Below, piece by piece: positions 60,900 to 64,000 of a DNA stretch of 64,000 bases. Location: positions 8,983,501-9,047,500 of the forward strand of contig NZ_CP163518.1 of the NCBI RefSeq assembly GCF_041080625.1, given 5' to 3'. Each line of letters starts with the position of its first letter. The stretch's first letter is position 1. The notes beneath the pieces were generated by a model. That model was not told where the DNA came from. It did no database searches and saw only the letters and a list, made by a program, of their open reading frames with translations. A program made the position numbers and the translations under genes. The DNA is from Streptomyces sp. CG1 (GTDB lineage: Bacteria > Actinomycetota > Actinomycetes > Streptomycetales > Streptomycetaceae).

Positions 60900-63800
60900 T
60901 CACCGTCTGGGCACAGGGAGGGGCTGTTCGGTCCAGATGGACTTGCCGGTGGGGGTGTGGCGGGTGCCCCAGCGTTCGCAGAGTGCGGAGATGAGCTGCA
61001 GGCCGCGGCCGCCCTCGTCGGTGGCGGAGGTGTGGCGGATGTGCGGCGTGGTCAGGCTGGCGTCGGAGACCTCGCAGATCAGTGCGCGGCTGCGCAGCAT
61101 GCGCAGCCGGATGGGGCCGCAGGCATGCCGGACGACGTTTCCGACCAGCTCGCTGACCAGGAGTTCGGTGGTCATGATCAGGTCCTCATCGGCCAGGTCC
61201 CAGTCGCTGAGCTGGGCGCGGACCAGGTCGCGGGCCTGGCCCGCCGCCACCGGGTCCTCAGGCAACGGCCACTCGGCGACGTTCTCAGCGTCCAGCGGGT
61301 GCGCGCGGGCCAGCAGCAGGGCGGCGTCATCGCTCAGTTCGCCGTGGGCGGGGAGGAGGGCGGAGGTGAGGGCGGCGCAGAGAGCGTCCAGGCCGGAAGC
61401 GTCCGCTGGTGAGGTCGGCATGGCGTGCACGGACTGCGACAGGAGCTCGGCGAGGTGGCTCATGCCAGTGGTGATGTCCCTGTCCTTGCTCTCGACCAGG
61501 CCGTCGCTGTAGAGGGCGAGCAGGCTGTCGGCGGGCAGCAGGGTCTCGAGGGTTTCGAAGGGCGGAGCGGCTACCCCCAGTGGCGGGTCCGGGGCCATGG
61601 ACAGGAAGGTGACGGTGCCGTCGGGGTGGGCGACCGCCGGGGGCGGCTGGCCGGCGCTTGCGTACGACAGAAGCCGGGTCAGGGGGTCGTAGACGCCGTA
61701 CAGGCAGGTTGCGAAGGCATCGGTGCCCAGCTCGCCGACGATGTCGTTGAGGTGGCCGAGGATTTCGTCGGGCGGCAGCTCCAGCTCCGAGAGGGTGCGG
61801 ACGGCCGTGCGGAGCCCGCCCATGGTGGCGGCCTCGGCCATGCCGTGGCCCATGACGTCGCCGATCACGAGCGCCACCCGGGCCGCGGAGAGCGGGATCA
61901 CGTCGTACCAGTCGCCGCCGACGTCGGCTCCCTGTTTGGCCGGCTGGTAGCGCGCCGCGGTCGCCACCTCGGGCAGCTTGGGCAGTGCCTGCGGCAGCAG
62001 ACTGCGCTGGAGGGTGCGGGCCCGGGTCGTCGCCTCGTCGTAGAGCCCGGCCCGTTCCAGGGCCTGTGCGATCAGTCCGCTGAGCGCGGTCAGCAGCGTG
62101 CGTTCGTCATCGTCCAGCACCCGCGGTCGGCCGAAGGAGATCACCGCGGCGCCGATCCCGCGCCCGGACACAGCCAGCGGCAGAAAGGCCCACGCCTGCT
62201 TGCCGCCCTCCCGGACCAGGATCTCGGTTGCCGGGTAATGCTTCAGGAACTCCTCCGGTGAGGAGATGCAGAGGGGGGTGCGGGTGCGCAGGGCGTGCCC
62301 CGCCGGGTTCGTGGTCTCTCCCACCGTCCACTTGCCGTCCAGCAGTCGGGTGAAGCGTTCCGAATATCCCCGGGAGCCGACCACGGTCAGCCGGTCGCCG
62401 ACCGCGCCGAGCATGATGAGTCCGGTGGCCCCTAGAGGCGTCATCACGCCGTCGGCCACCGCTGTCATCACATCCTGGGCCGTGACAGCCTCGGCCAGCT
62501 CCCGGGTGATCCGCTGCACCAGGGCCGCCCGCTCCTCGGCCGCCCGCTCCGCGGATGCCCGCTCGGCCTCGCGCAGATGCCGCTCGGTGGTGTCGGTGAT
62601 GTAGAGCGTGAGGCCTTCCGGCACCGGCACCAGCCGCAAGTGGTACCAGGACGTCCCGTCCGGCCCCGGTACGTCGAATCCGGCCGGCTGGCCCTCGGCC
62701 GCCGTGGCCCGGCACCGTTGCTCCAGCCCCGGCACGGCACGTACCGCGGGAATGTTCCAGAGCAGGGCTCCGGCGACATCCCCTGCGGCGCCCAGGAGCC
62801 GCTCGGCGGCTTGATTGAGAAATCCGATGCGCCAGTCCGCGTCCAGGGAGACGAAGCCGTCGCTCATGTGCCGCAGCGCCCGCCCCACCGACTCGGCGGC
62901 GGCGTGCGTCTCGCTGCTGTCCCGGAGGGTGCCGATCACCTTCACCGGCGTCGCCTCTTCGTCCGTGACCGTCCGGGCACGGGCCTCGATCCAGAGATAT
63001 GTGCCGTCCTTGCGCCGGACTCGGTACTCGTTCTGGAAGCCGCCGCGCAGCTGGATGCCCGTGTCGAAGCCGGCTACCGCCCTCGGCAGGTCGTCCGGGT
63101 GGATCAACGCTGCCCACGCCTCGATGCCGCCGGTCATCACCTCCGGATCGATGCCGGCCAGCACTTCCTCGACGGGCCGGTCGGCGGTCAGGGCGCCGGT
63201 GCGCAGGTCCCAGGTGTACGTGACGGAGGGCGCCCCTTCGACGTCCCACGCGGGGGTGGCCTCGCGCGGTCCTGGCCCGTTCTCCAGGGCGCGCAGCAAG
63301 GCGGCGGACGGATTGAGGATCCCGGACGCCCTGAGCCTTCCGGACATCCAGGCCGCCACCTCGGTCAGAAACGCGCACTCCGCCGCGCCGGGCTCGTCGC
63401 CGGGGGCGAAGAGGACGGACAGCGCGCCGCGTCGCCGGCCACCGCCTGGAACGGGGACGGCCAGGTGACCGATCCCGGCGGGCAGTCGGGAAGGCCACAG
63501 GGCGGCGGGGTCCCGGCCGGGCACCGGGTCCGGTGGGGCCAGGTCGGGCTGCCAGGTGATGGTGTCGTTGCGGGCGGCCCTGCTGGGCGGCGCCGTGCCC
63601 CGTACCGGGATGATCAGCCAGGGCCGGGTCATCGACTCCGGCAGGCCACTGCCGGCGACCAGGTAGAGGATGCCGCTCATGCCACCGCCCGGGAGATGCA
63701 CCATGCCGCCCAGGCCCTGCACCTCGGCCACCGCCTGCTGGAGCGCGGTCAGCAGCACCTCGACATCGTGCCGGTCCTCGTCCACGGCGTCGAGCAGCAG

Positions 63801-63935
63801 CATCCGCATGCGGTGTCGCTCCAAGGGCTGCACGGTCTGTATGGTCCGCAGCCCTTGCGGCTGGTGCAGCGGCCGGGGAGCGCGGGGCACGGACGAGTCG
63901 ATCTCGTGCCCATCGCTGCCTCTGGAATTCACCAC
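60900..63935 (-). CDS. Large sensor: GAF-PAS-PAS-GAF-SpoIIE phosphatase-HATPase protein
   Basis: 1011 residues from GTG 63935 (ATG 63809 is an alternative). An N-terminal GAF-like region (about 45-205) precedes a PAS fold (FQNEYRVRRKDGTYLWIEAR), a second PAS (DGFVSLDADWRIGFLNQAAE), a short coiled coil, a GAF domain (about 475-625), a PP2C phosphatase (KQGADVGGDWYDVI, VALVIGDVMGHGMAEA, LLALYSDGLVESKD) and a C-terminal RsbW-type kinase (TTELLVSELVGNVVRHA, DEGGRGLQLISAL). The chain thus joins signal input, phosphatase and anti-sigma kinase. No TM segment; it is cytoplasmic. Confidence 0.92.
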   Translation of the reverse strand: MVNSRGSDGHEIDSSVPRAPRPLHQPQGLRTIQTVQPLERHRMRMLLLDAVDEDRHDVEVLLTALQQAVAEVQGLGGMVHLPGGGMSGILYLVAGSGLPESMTRPWLIIPVRGTAPPSRAARNDTITWQPDLAPPDPVPGRDPAALWPSRLPAGIGHLAVPVPGGGRRRGALSVLFAPGDEPGAAECAFLTEVAAWMSGRLRASGILNPSAALLRALENGPGPREATPAWDVEGAPSVTYTWDLRTGALTADRPVEEVLAGIDPEVMTGGIEAWAALIHPDDLPRAVAGFDTGIQLRGGFQNEYRVRRKDGTYLWIEARARTVTDEEATPVKVIGTLRDSSETHAAAESVGRALRHMSDGFVSLDADWRIGFLNQAAERLLGAAGDVAGALLWNIPAVRAVPGLEQRCRATAAEGQPAGFDVPGPDGTSWYHLRLVPVPEGLTLYITDTTERHLREAERASAERAAEERAALVQRITRELAEAVTAQDVMTAVADGVMTPLGATGLIMLGAVGDRLTVVGSRGYSERFTRLLDGKWTVGETTNPAGHALRTRTPLCISSPEEFLKHYPATEILVREGGKQAWAFLPLAVSGRGIGAAVISFGRPRVLDDDERTLLTALSGLIAQALERAGLYDEATTRARTLQRSLLPQALPKLPEVATAARYQPAKQGADVGGDWYDVIPLSAARVALVIGDVMGHGMAEAATMGGLRTAVRTLSELELPPDEILGHLNDIVGELGTDAFATCLYGVYDPLTRLLSYASAGQPPPAVAHPDGTVTFLSMAPDPPLGVAAPPFETLETLLPADSLLALYSDGLVESKDRDITTGMSHLAELLSQSVHAMPTSPADASGLDALCAALTSALLPAHGELSDDAALLLARAHPLDAENVAEWPLPEDPVAAGQARDLVRAQLSDWDLADEDLIMTTELLVSELVGNVVRHACGPIRLRMLRSRALICEVSDASLTTPHIRHTSATDEGGRGLQLISALCERWGTRHTPTGKSIWTEQPLPVPRR

Positions 63936-64000
63936 GGCCGACTGTCGCCTCCGCTCATCGCTCGGCTACTCGCTGGGCTGGATGTGATCGAATGTGATCG

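Noticed and set aside
1..64000. CRISPR arrays, rRNA, tRNA or an intact insertion sequence
   Set aside because: No regularly spaced repeats, no conserved RNA gene sequence and no complete transposase with terminal repeats were found by eye.

Overview
The window looks like part of a Streptomyces (or close relative) chromosome. Base composition is very GC-rich, GTG and TTG starts are frequent, and the families are typical of that genus: MMPL exporter, FMN/STAS/SpoIIE signalling proteins, LytR-CpsA-Psr protein, GH46-type chitosanase, many small secreted proteins. No rRNA or tRNA gene, CRISPR array or intact insertion sequence was found. Many decayed transposase fragments and several broken genes suggest an accessory chromosome-arm region.

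Layout. 1-2.5 kb: end of an MMPL exporter, then a membrane-tethered sigma-factor-like protein with an extracellular CBM6-like domain. 2.8-13.3 kb: an amino-sugar/tagatose cluster. It has a DeoR regulator, a GH27 alpha-galactosidase gene broken by one in-frame TAG, and a minus-strand operon of ABC importer (binding protein plus two permeases), SIS isomerase, ROK kinase, PfkB kinase and class II aldolase. The set matches a galactosamine/N-acetylgalactosamine route through tagatose-6-phosphate, but no deacetylase is present. 13.7-17.6 kb: a second sigma-like paralogue that has lost its sensor domain, then two regulators. 17.6-29 kb: transposon remnants around an ABC transporter, a CorA-type channel, an MFS exporter with a compact terminator-like leader, and small unknown proteins.

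29.8-45.8 kb: a GH46-like lipoprotein, a fused CE4 deacetylase/GT2 glycosyltransferase, a truncated universal stress protein, polyphosphate kinase 2, a D-lactate-type dehydrogenase, an acetyltransferase, two VOC proteins, another CE4 lipoprotein, a decayed mgtC gene and an LCP cell-wall ligase. 46-49.9 kb: a secreted ribonuclease, phosphoketolase and a DUF1003 protein. Phosphoketolase, lactate dehydrogenase, PPK2 and the stress-protein remnant resemble an oxygen-limitation/energy-stress gene set.

50-54.6 kb: a tightly overlapping operon of ArsR regulator, SulP anion transporter with STAS domain, flavin-binding protein, anti-sigma-type ATPase and STAS protein, followed by a PhnA-type protein. 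A second ArsR paralogue lies downstream, divergent from a tiny zinc-ribbon protein. Both ArsR genes are preceded by the same TTGC-N8-GCAA palindrome. 54.8-64 kb: a rhomboid-like membrane protein, a histidine-phosphatase lipoprotein, two small secreted proteins (one frameshifted), two SpoIIE-type phosphatases (one a 1011-residue GAF/PAS/phosphatase/kinase protein) and a His/Gly-rich tail-anchored protein.
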